A DNA stretch of 64,000 nucleotides from positions 263,352,057 to 263,416,056 of the forward strand of contig OY282559.1 in NCBI GenBank assembly GCA_958295665.1, written 5' to 3'. The notes under the pieces are model-generated. The model did no database searches and had not been told where the DNA came from. It saw nothing but the letters and a program-made list of their open reading frames with translations. Of this stretch, positions 54,987 through 64,000 are shown in pieces. Position 1 is the first letter of the stretch. Each line of letters begins with the position of its first letter. The DNA comes from Tipula vernalis (Eukaryota > Arthropoda > Insecta > Diptera > Tipulidae). The translations under genes were made by a program, and so were the position numbers.

Positions 54987-57418
54987 TTAATTATGATTAC
55001 TTATCTCTAGTTCTAATTTACTATAAATTTCTTTTATTCTTAGAATTTTGGAATCTGTCGATTCTATTTTATAAAAATAAGAAGCTATAAAATTAAAAAA
55101 GGTTTTTGTTGAATAATCAAAATCTTGGTTAAATATGTAATGAGCTTTAAAAAGGTAGTCAAAAGCCTCAATTGCTGAAATATTTGGAGGTAATATTGTA
55201 ATTTCGTCTTCCACGCATAAATAGTAGGATGATATTGCTAATCTGTTTTCACCCACCGCTATTATATATGGATGAATTGCATTAAATTCCTTTAATTCGT
55301 CAATGGTTAGGTTAATCTGAAATGAAAAGATAAACAATTATTTCCACATTCTAAGGGTTAATGAATTATTATTTTACATTTTTGAACACAACAATTTTTT
55401 TAATTACTGTAGAAAAACCGGCTCTTGATTTTTTGGAAGAAGAAACTCCACCTATATTTTGTGGCAATAAATTTAATAAATAGAGTATAGGCTTCAATGA
55501 TTCAGTCCACTCTTAAAATATAAAAAAAAATGTAGAATTAGTGTTCAGTTTAAGAGTTGCTGTAAATTTAAATAAAAACCTCTAAAAATTAGTTAAAAGA
55601 AAAGTTTTAATTGATGATAAAAAATCAATCAATTTGATTTCATTTATATTATTTTACAATTACTATTGATGCGGATTATATACCTTCTATTTCGGGAATT
55701 TTTCGATAAGTTTCTCCCTTTAGGTCCAAATACACTTTGAAGACATGGGGATGAACAGTAGTCCACTTCGACATAAAATTTTGTGCGTCAGGATAACACA
55801 GTTCAAAATCAAATGATATCTGTTAACAAAGTTTTTAATTAAAATTATGTTTATGTTAAAATTTTTAAAATTTATTTACCAGATCAGGTGCAGTAAAATA
55901 AAATGGGAAGCTTATTGAATATTTTATATCCTTATTATGTTTTAGTGTTTGGATACGTAATTTTAAAGTTGATTGTAATTTAGATTTAATCAATTCCTTT
56001 TGAGTTACCACATTTGCATTTTTCAATATAATGAAATCCTCGCTATCTTCAAAACTAATGCACGAATTTGTAGTTGATTCTTCAAGTACGATGGAATATT
56101 TCGATTTCCGTTTTCTAGTGGTTGTGTCTTCGTCCTCTACTGAATAAATTTTTCTACGAAGTCGTTGCAGCCTTGATAGTATATATCCTCGGTTCTGTTT
56201 TCTATTATAGAGCAGCTCCTAATAAGAGGAATTACATAATTTAGGTTAAAAATAATCTGTTACTTATTTAATAGGTTGTTTATTGTTTTGAAATCTTGAC
56301 CAATTGTTAGATTAAATATAAAAAAATGGTTTAAAATGAATTGGTTAGTTTCTTACGATTTCATTTTCATGTGAAAATTTTAGTTTTGGGAACAATTCGA
56401 TCATTGCTTGGGCTAAAGACTCAATATAAATGGGTTCTGGATGGTGGCTATATTTTTTCACCAGTAAATCCTCACTTTCCCTTACGATAGCTCTCCTTTC
56501 CATATCAGAAAGACCTTGCAATTTTATAGATGTACACAATTTTTTACCCAAAGTAAACCCGCTTTGGGATTCCAAGATGTATGTTTCCAGTTCCTGCAGA
56601 TTGAAGTCGGCAAAGTTGAAATTATGTTTTACTTTTTAACTTCTTTTATTTCAAAAAATTAATTTTTGACGAATTATTACAATTAATTCATGCACCAAAT
56701 GAAGTGAAACTTTTGTACTTAAGTTTAAAATAAAGTATGCACAGCATAAAGCATGTTCAGATACTATATAACACACTAATCAAATTAACATAAAGTGGCA
56801 TTATTCCAATAAAATGTTTGGTATACTAAATATACTAATGTTTGGTGACAAATCCAGTAATCAAATACATAATATTATATAATATATAAAAACCATAGTT
56901 ACATTTGAAGATATATAAATGCTACTTCCAATTATACAATTCTGTTTCACTACTGGTGTCCCAATTTCCGAATTCTTTTTAATATTTATTTTAATGAAGA
57001 AATTACTTTGTTGATAAAATTGTTCCACAATCTCGACGAAACTTTCTTTAGGAATTATAATATCTTGGGAATCCGAAAGCGATTCTATTTCGAATGCCGA
57101 AATATTTAGATGAATGGCAACTATAATTATAAAATAATTTTTTCACTGAATATGTTTTTGATGTAAGTTACATTAAATTATTCCATTGAAGGTACAAATT
57201 GCATCGCATAAGAAAAAATTTACCACGTTTTTGGCATCGTCAATTTTCATGGTTGTTAAATAAAATAACAATTAAATTATTTGATATGGACCATAATTAT
57301 ATTTACCTGACACTACAAAATCGTCGTAAGCCCACAACTCGCCATGTTTAATAATTTTCATGTAACTGATCTTATTATTATAAAACATTTTAGTATAAAT
57401 GTACTCTTTGGCTTCCAT
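54987..57418 (-). CDS. Accessory protein of the CACTA-like element, about eight exons
   Basis: Exons on the minus strand with plausible GT/AG ends: 57418-57307 (MEAKEYIYTKMF...), a short one near 57250, about 57105-56920 (IIIPKESFVEIVEQFYQ), about 56640-56350 (SIKLQGLSDMERRAIVRESE and FPKLKF), about 56220-55880 (ILSRLQRLRRKIYSV and FEDSEDF), 55820-55685 (DAQNFMSKWTTVHPHVFK), about 55512-55372 and 55318-54987 (HPYIIAVGENRLA...AFDYLFKAHYIFN, to TAA). Every exon is open. I do not recognise a named domain; the RRAIV...LA..M.ELFP pattern recurs in uncharacterised proteins that accompany the zinc-finger gene type next door. It lies 65 bases upstream of that gene, on the same strand. Confidence 0.68.
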
Positions 57419-58021
57419 TTTTTTGACGAAAATATTATTCACTTAAAGTCTGTACCACTTTAACACTTATTCTTAATCCTATATTACAAAAATTAGTCAA
57501 AAATTACACCACAATACTAAATACTATATTTTATTATTTTTCATTATTAATTTCACCATTACCACAATGATTTGTTCCAACAATTTCACTTGTTCACAAT
57601 ACGACGACACCAACTAGAATAAAAATCTCAACTAAACTAAAAAAATGATTAAATATTATTAACCCCTCAATTGCCGGGATTAGTAAATGTTTCAGAAAAA
57701 TTTACTATATGTTTACACATTCATGTATCATGTTTTCATGTATTCATGCATAAGGAGAACGAAGTTATGTATAGGGTTAATTTATCTCATATTTTATTTT
57801 TATTTTTTATAAATGGGGAAATCCCATATACTACCGCAGTTTAGGCTATTAATTCGATGTATTTTAAAATTAATTCGATGTATTTTTGCATTGCTTTTAA
57901 ATGGAGTTACATCGTAAATATGAACGATGTTAGCTTTGTATCTAAATTCGATTCAGGACTGGATCGTATATGGCTCGATACAAAAGTTGCATCGAAAATC
58001 GACGCAAAATTTCTAAGTGTG

Positions 58022-58075
58022 ATAGGATCGGCAAAATTATTTAGGTCAAAATTTTTGGAGTGGCGTGATTGGTAG
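58022..58075 (+). pseudogene. Jockey-like ORF2, last residues beyond the insertion
   Basis: IGSAKLFRSKFLEWRDW and a stop continue the C-terminus that was interrupted at 52109 in the plus-strand Jockey-like copy; a basic F-K/R-rich tail is usual there. It shows that the 5.9-kb element inserted into this gene. Confidence 0.65.
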
Positions 58076-59686
58076 TTTTTTAATTTATTTTTATTAACTA
58101 TGTTATTTTTGTTAATTTTTAATATTATTTCACCTCGTGCTGTACATTTTGTTGTAAATGAGCTACTGCTCAAAATAGAATGTGTAGGCATGAGGTGGAA
58201 ATTGTTTGAAAAAGTTTAAGAGGTTTTTATGCCTAATGGAAGCAACTTCATTATTTTTTTATGTTTCGATTGCTTTGTTTCCATGTGTGCTTTTCCTTTT
58301 AATACTAAATTATTTATAAAATACTATAAATAAATAAATAAATATTTATAAAATTTAAATTAAATGTTAAACAAAAGTTGAATTTTGACAAATTTAGAGT
58401 AGTAAGCTCAAAAATGTTTAGCTTTAACCTTAGATTAGCATTTACAGCTACATTTAATTTTTAATAGTTCCTTATGTAGAATCTTTTCATGTTTCGCAAA
58501 ATCAAGCTTAACAATTTTCTGGAATTCGAAAAAACTAAACTCTAAGGACTCGTTTAATGGAGAAGATTAGGTTAATTTGATGAGAAAATTAATTTCATGA
58601 TTAAGAAACTTTTACCATGATCGGAAGTGTAATGGTTGTTAAATCTATTTTAAACAATATAGGGTGCCTGTTTAACTCCTTCTAAATTCTACTGTACAGT
58701 ATTACCAAATCGTATTAATAACATTACGTTATTTACTCGATTTATATCGAAACTAATCTGGTGGCGCTAAGTATTAATTATAATTATGATTACATATTAG
58801 TATTAATATGATTTAGAGAACACATTAAAAATTATAAATTATATAAGCAAATATATGTACATATACGAATACATAATGTAATATAATATTAATAATATTT
58901 ACAAATTATTTTTAATTTTATTTAATTAGTTTAGTAGTATTTGGTTTGCCATATTTAAATTGACTCATTAATGAAATAATAAATATAATTTTGGAAAAAT
59001 GCATAATACAAATTTATTTTTTATGTAAACCTAAAACATTAAAAAAATATGTTTTATATATTGAAATTATTTATTATGGTTTGTTATTAAAATAAATAAA
59101 AATTGATTGTACATTTTTTTTTATAATATCATATAAATTAATTAATAAATTACAGTACAAATGTATTGTTTGTGTATGAATGTATGTATGTGGAAATGAT
59201 AATTAGTTGTAATCGCAATTAATTGGTAGACGTTCATTTTTTTGTGGATTTATGTATTTTCAATTCGATTTGTTTTATTACGGGTCAAACTTATTAACTA
59301 CAGTAGCATTATATGGTAACTTGATTTACACTGTGTTATAAAAAGAACGCCCGGCATCCAAGGGGCCGATACGGTTTGAGTAGAAAATGAAAATAAAAAA
59401 ATTATTGACAATGTTACATATATCGTACTTATTTACGAGTACGACAGAAATCATAATGTTAGGTTAAAATCGCGCGAAACTTTAAAATCGGAATATTGTT
59501 GCGCACGATGTGGAACTCACTTTATTTCAACATATCACCAGCGATATTTTTAATTAAATCGATAAATTTAAATACAAAAAAATAAAATTAATTTATTTAC
59601 TATTATCATTATCTGTTTTTTATAAAATTGTAATAATAATTGTAATAAATAAAACTATTGATTTTGAATTTGAAACTCTGCTTTAA
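58076..59686. other. AT-rich stretch without a gene
   Basis: Mostly AT-rich. At about 58205-58300 the words TTTATGCCTAATGGAAGCAA and TTTCCATGTGTGCTTTT resemble the 3' end of the Harbinger MADF gene (4195-4300), a possible fossil of a related element. TTAA at 59683-59686 marks the next element. Confidence 0.45.
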
Positions 59687-62600
59687 ATTCTGTGGCAACA
59701 AATCATAGTGGCTTATGTGTAATTAAGCCAAAAATATGTTTAACACATAATCTAATTCTGTAGAAAAGTAAAAGTAAAATGGTTGCTAAGTAAAATGGTT
59801 GCGCTTGCATTGCAGGCTAAGGCAAGTGGAAATAAAAGAGGCGAGATAAATAATACTGCTCTTAAAGGTACGATAGGCGAATTATTTCAAACATCACAAG
59901 CAGAAGTTATTACACCTGTAATTAGTGAATCTAGTACAATGGCTATACGAAATGAAGCAGATTCAAGTGTTGTGGATGGTGGTTCATGCGTTACCCATTT
60001 TCATAATGAAACATTCCTACAAGAAAACCGTTTCACTGGTAAGAATTTCTGTATTTTAGTATTAATATTGCCAAATTTATGTAAATTTTTTTAATGTCTT
60101 TTCCAGATATGCCGCTGTTAAATACAGACGATGAAATGGATGTTTCATGTGACGACAGTCTTGCAGATCCCAATTTCGAGCTTAGTGATTCAACTTCAAC
60201 TTCCGAAACAGATTCAGATAACGACACTGGGACTATGGCTAAACGTGATTCTACAGCACTCTTCGAAAATAATCAGCTGTGTAACAGTAATAATATGGAT
60301 GATGTGATTTGATGCTGTCATCTGAAAATAATCAATCGAATGATCAATTATTATCACCTGTAAGAACTGAACAGGTGCTAGTAACTAAAGAAACTCCAAA
60401 AACTCGTAAAATGAAACGAAATTTGGGAAAAGCATATACAACTCTTGCTGGGAAACAAATTAAGGCTAAAGAAGTTCAGTTGCTCCATCCATGTATAAGA
60501 AATTGCCGAAATAAAGTATCACCTGAAATACAAGAGGCGATTTTTACCCAATACTGGAGCCTGGGTAATTTTAACCTTCGAGTGGCTTTTGTTGCAGGAT
60601 TAATAGATATTCAAGATAAGAAAACTACATCTAATATCAAAAGTTCCACTGCACCACGAAACCGACAATTTTCCTACTGTTATTTCTAAAACGTTAAAGG
60701 ATTACGTACACAGGTTTGTCAAAAATGCTTCAAAGCGTCTTTAGGTGAAACAGATCGATTCCTTAAAACAGTAATTGCAAAGAAAATTTAGTCTCCTGGA
60801 ACCACCACTGCTCAGGATTTAAGGGGAACGGGTCCCTCTAAAAAGAAAATCTCTTCAGAAAAATTTGAAGAAGTGGTAGGCCACATTAAGAGCTTCCCGG
60901 CCTATGAAAGCCATTATAGTCGGAGACACACCTCAAAAATGTACCTAAACTCGGATTTAAGCTTGTCAAAAATGTACAGGTTGTACTTGAAGGCCAATGC
61001 AAAGCCTGTTTCATTATCGAAGTATTCAGAGATCTTCAGAACACTTAGGTTGAAATTTAAGAAACCCCAGATTGATACTTGTACAAAATGCGATGTATTT
61101 AGTATAAAAATTAAGGCATCCACAGGTACAGAGTTGGAGATACTACTAAAAGAGCAGAAACATCACCATAAAATGGCAGAACGAGCATACAACAGTAAAA
61201 AAAATGATATTGCTTCGATCTCAGCAACTTCAAAGGTCTTTGCATTTGATCTTCAGCAATGCTTACCTACACCTTATTTACGGTCATCAATATGCTATTA
61301 TAAACGACAGCTTTATACATTTAATTTAACAATCCATGATTGCGGTTCAGGTAAACTTGAATTCTTAAGGTGTATATAACTATTTTAATAGATATTAATT
61401 AACATATTATCTTCAGGTACTCCTTATTGTTACATGTGGCATGAGGCTATTGCAAATCGAGGTGGTAATGAAATTGCTTCCTGTCTCTACGAACATCTAA
61501 AGGCATTACCTGCAACTGTTAGGAACCTAACTTTTTACAGTGACTCATGTACGGGGCAAAATAAGAACTCATATGTAGCGCTGATGTTTGCTATATTTTG
61601 TGCATCGGTAACAAACGAAATAAATACGATTGACCATAAATTTTTGGAACCGGGCCATACGCACATGGAGTGCGATAGTGATCACTCTTTAATTGAGCGA
61701 AAAAAAAAACGAACAAGCGTACCGATTCATCACCCGCGGGACTGGTACCAGTTTATTAGAAGTGCTGGCGAGAGAAAAACTTTTCAGGTACATGAAATGC
61801 AACAGAGTTCATTCAAAAACTACGGTCTCACATCAAAAACGAAATGTACTTTTCGGAAAGTTAACGAGGATGGCGAACGAGTAATCTGGCAGGATATAAA
61901 ATGGTTGCGTTATACGAAAACGTTTGGTAAAATTTATTATAAAAATTGTCACGAAGTTGACGAACCATTTAAAGTTATGAATATTCGCAAAAGAGGTTTT
62001 AACCAACTGACATATACAGATATTCCACACTGCTATGAAGGGCCAATAAAAATAAACGAGGCGAAGAAAAAAGACTTATTGAGTATGCTACATTTGATTG
62101 ATACAAATTTTCATGCTTTTTATATGGAACTATGTGGTGAAGACATGCCCGACTTCCATCCTGATTTAACAGAGGATGACAATGAAGAGTCTACCTAAGA
62201 TGTATACTGTATGAATGTACCTTTTTATAATTTTGATAACTTTTTATAATATTTTATCTGAATTATTTTCTAAGATCGTATCATTTGATTTTTAATTAAC
62301 TTGGACATTACAGCTGAATTTTTTGTACGATTTATTTTGTTTTAATAATAAAATTGAACTCTGGAATTCTTATATGTTTTTGTCTTAACCATTACGAAAA
62401 ATTGGTTTGTAATTTGTCAAATTGACTTAAATAAGCTTAAATTTATTAAACATAAATTTAAAATGCTGAATAATGGCTTAAGTTACTTAAGCCACTCTTA
62501 AATTTTATTCAACATTTATACTAGTGGCTTAGAAGTTTCTTAGGCCTATATTTTCTAAGAATGAACATTTTTTACGATCATAATTAATCCAATCCATCTA

Positions 62601-62742
62601 TATTACTATTATGCAAGTTATTCAATTAAAAACAAATTCAACTTTATTCCCAATTTTCTTATTTTGAGTTTAAAATGTTTAAACTGTTGTATTGAAAACT
62701 CGCTGTTTTGCACATAAGCCACTATGATTTGTTGCCACAGAA
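59687..62742 (+). mobile_element. Sola-like DNA transposon with TTAA flanks
   Basis: Inverted repeats of about 33 bp: ATTCTGTGGCAACAAATCAT (59687 onward to 59719) match the complement ending at 62742, with one extra terminal A at the left. TTAA lies on both sides (59683-59686 and 62743-62746). The single gene inside has introns and a D...SDSC..QN..GHT..E core. TTAA duplications occur in Sola3, Kolobok and piggyBac elements; the protein is unlike piggyBac. Sola is my best guess from motif memory only. Confidence 0.8.
59795..62198 (+). pseudogene. Sola-like transposase, lightly damaged
   Basis: Exon 1 from ATG 59795 to 60038, intron 60039-60106, exon 2 from 60107, intron 61351-61416, last exon 61417-62198; both introns join in frame. 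An acidic N-terminus precedes HPCIRNCRNKVSPEIQEAI, with Cys pairs (VCQKCF, CTKC) that may bind metal. The core has FAFDLQQCLPTPYL, FYSDSCTGQNKNSYV and EPGHTHMECDSDHSLIE, a likely D/D/E set. WYQFIRSAG follows. Lesions: a frameshift near 60305 and in-frame stops at 60687 and about 60789. Otherwise open, with 254 codons to the normal C-terminus, so decay is recent or slight. Confidence 0.75.
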
Positions 62743-62746
62743 TTAA

Positions 62747-64000
62747 CAATTTGGATTTCATAAATTATAATTTAATGCTTTGACTTTAAATTATCTAATT
62801 AAACGAATTTCATTCATTTTGCTTTGAAATTTTAGTTGAACTTTAAAATAAATTTTATTTCATTTTATTTCTATTCGTTCGCCGATTTCGCCGGTTCGTT
62901 GTAAATAAGCCGTTTTTATTTGCGATTACAGATAGTAGGTGTTCACGGTGGAGTAAATTAACGCCCATGCAATTAACCTTTATGTGCATGGCAAGGTATA
63001 ATTGTACTATTTGTGCTTTAATTAAATTTTTTTTTAATTAATTCCGTTAGCTAAATATGCGCAAAAATTTGTTTAACCTCAACTAGTCTTTCTAGCTTCT
63101 TTCAGCTCATATAGAAAATATTGGTATACAGTAACTATAATAAACCACCATAATTGTGGTGTGACATTGATTGCATTAATTTATTGCTATTGCATGCTCA
63201 TTGCAAATTTGACATTTTTTAAAGTTACAATAAAAAAAAACTGACGAACATAATAAAAAACTTTTGAAAAATATTTAAAAAATTGTAAAAGCCATCTATT
63301 GGAATTTTCGGCAACTAAAATCCACCAGCGCAAATTTTATGCGTGAAGTTACGTACTGTTTTATACACACACCATCGTATAAGAATGATTAGTTGTTAGT
63401 AGCTACAAGTACTCGCTTGTAATTTACTACCTTAAATGGAAGACAGCTATTGATATCAAGACATATTATTCTAATTTATAAGTATAGTATTCCAGCAAGG
63501 GTTACACAAATAAAGACTGATTTACAATCCAAGATTTTCGCAGATGCAGATGTCAAATCAAAAATTCGTTTTCTTTACACATAAAAAGTAAATTTAAACA
63601 AAAACTGTCATAAACCAATATAAATGTTTGCTTTTATTGTTTATGTAACCTTATTATAGTTATTTATTCCCGCATTGACGATTTTACAGAAAAAAGATGA
63701 AACTCGACATCTGCAAAAAAAGCAGACGACGATTTTTAGACTTGTTTCTCGGGTTTCAATTAACTTTTTTATGCAGATGATTATTTTTTCTCTTTTTGTT
63801 TTTGTACTTTTTCCTATGTTGTGTTTCAATTTTTTTGCAGACGTCGAATGTCGTTGACTGTAAATCAGCTATAATGTGTCAAATGTCAAAATTTAAAAAT
63901 GAAATAATTAAATTTGGAGCATTCGGGTGATAAAAGTTCATCCGATTATGACGATTTTGATGAAGTCTGAGGATCGATTAAGGATTAAGAGAATTCATTA
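62747..64000. other. AT-rich end of window
   Basis: No gene seen. GACGATTTTACAG and a short inverted pair AACTCGACATCTGCA (63702-63716) / TGCAGACGTCGAATG near 63837 hint at a small inverted-repeat element, which I could not delimit. Confidence 0.4.

Larger units (their letters stand above)
52110..58021 (-). mobile_element. CACTA-like 5.9-kb DNA transposon with two spliced genes
   Basis: Ends are perfect 15-bp inverted repeats CACACTTAGAAATTT (52110-52124 and 58007-58021). Flanking trinucleotides are TTA and ATA, so a 2-3 bp duplication is not certain. Both subterminal regions are rich in TTCGATGTA/ACGTCGAAA-type words in both orientations (52160-52330 and 57855-58005). CAC termini and dense subterminal repeats are CACTA features, but the protein does not carry a CACTA transposase motif I can name. 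Both genes read on the minus strand. Confidence 0.8.

Noticed and set aside
63640..63857. Two overlapping open frames near the right edge
   Set aside because: Low-complexity, Phe/Lys-rich frames in AT-rich DNA with no motif; probably non-coding.
1..64000. CRISPR arrays, operons, ribosome-binding sites
   Set aside because: Spliced genes, retroelements and composition show animal DNA; the only regular array is a minisatellite.

Overview
The window is AT-rich animal DNA, most likely from an insect. Short spliced introns with GT/AG ends, MADF/BESS-type Harbinger genes, BEL/Pao elements, Jockey- and CR1-type retroposons and a Crypton are a typical arthropod repeat spectrum. I recognise no conserved single-copy host gene. 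Almost everything that codes belongs to a mobile element, and many elements sit inside others, so the window reads as layers of insertions whose order can be worked out.

Layout. 1-545: a minus-strand fragment of a non-LTR retrotransposon. 761-1471: a 12-bp minisatellite. 1895-8027: a dead piggyBac element with TTAA flanks; an apparently intact two-gene PIF/Harbinger element (2230-5951) lies in its 5' part and a 264-bp Harbinger-type MITE (7293-7556) in its transposase. 8720-16375: a broken pogo/Tigger-like transposase gene split by a 6.2-kb DNA transposon (10078-16290) of a superfamily I cannot name, with 13-bp terminal repeats, a perfect 8-bp target duplication and a long multi-exon transposase. 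16513-17215: a foldback element. 17300-22075: a decayed minus-strand BEL/Pao element.

22080-26397 is AT-rich and gene-poor, with one MITE (24851-25110). 26398-35122 is a complete BEL/Pao element with near-identical LTRs and a 5-bp target duplication; its pol is split by a Crypton-type tyrosine-recombinase element (31624-33390) that carries an about 175-bp palindrome at one end. 35395-35876 is a MITE; 35880-41600 is mostly featureless with one mariner-like remnant and a possible host exon.

41640-49534 is a minus-strand CR1-like retroposon, opened first by a second copy of the 264-bp MITE and then by a TTAA-flanked piggyBac-type element (42415-47062). That element contains a Penelope-like retroelement, which in turn contains a pogo-like transposon (44133-46730). 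49589-58075 is a plus-strand Jockey-like ORF2 interrupted near its C-terminus by a 5.9-kb CACTA-like element (52110-58021) with two divergent-looking, spliced minus-strand genes. 59687-62742 is a Sola-like transposon with TTAA flanks and long terminal repeats. The rest is AT-rich.

The two best candidates for undescribed systems are the 10078-16290 element (SAM-like segment, zinc-finger segment and a D/D/E-like core in one protein) and the 52110-58021 element (zinc-finger transposase-like gene plus an intact-looking accessory gene). Both have ends supported by terminal repeats and by the host reading frame resuming on the far side.
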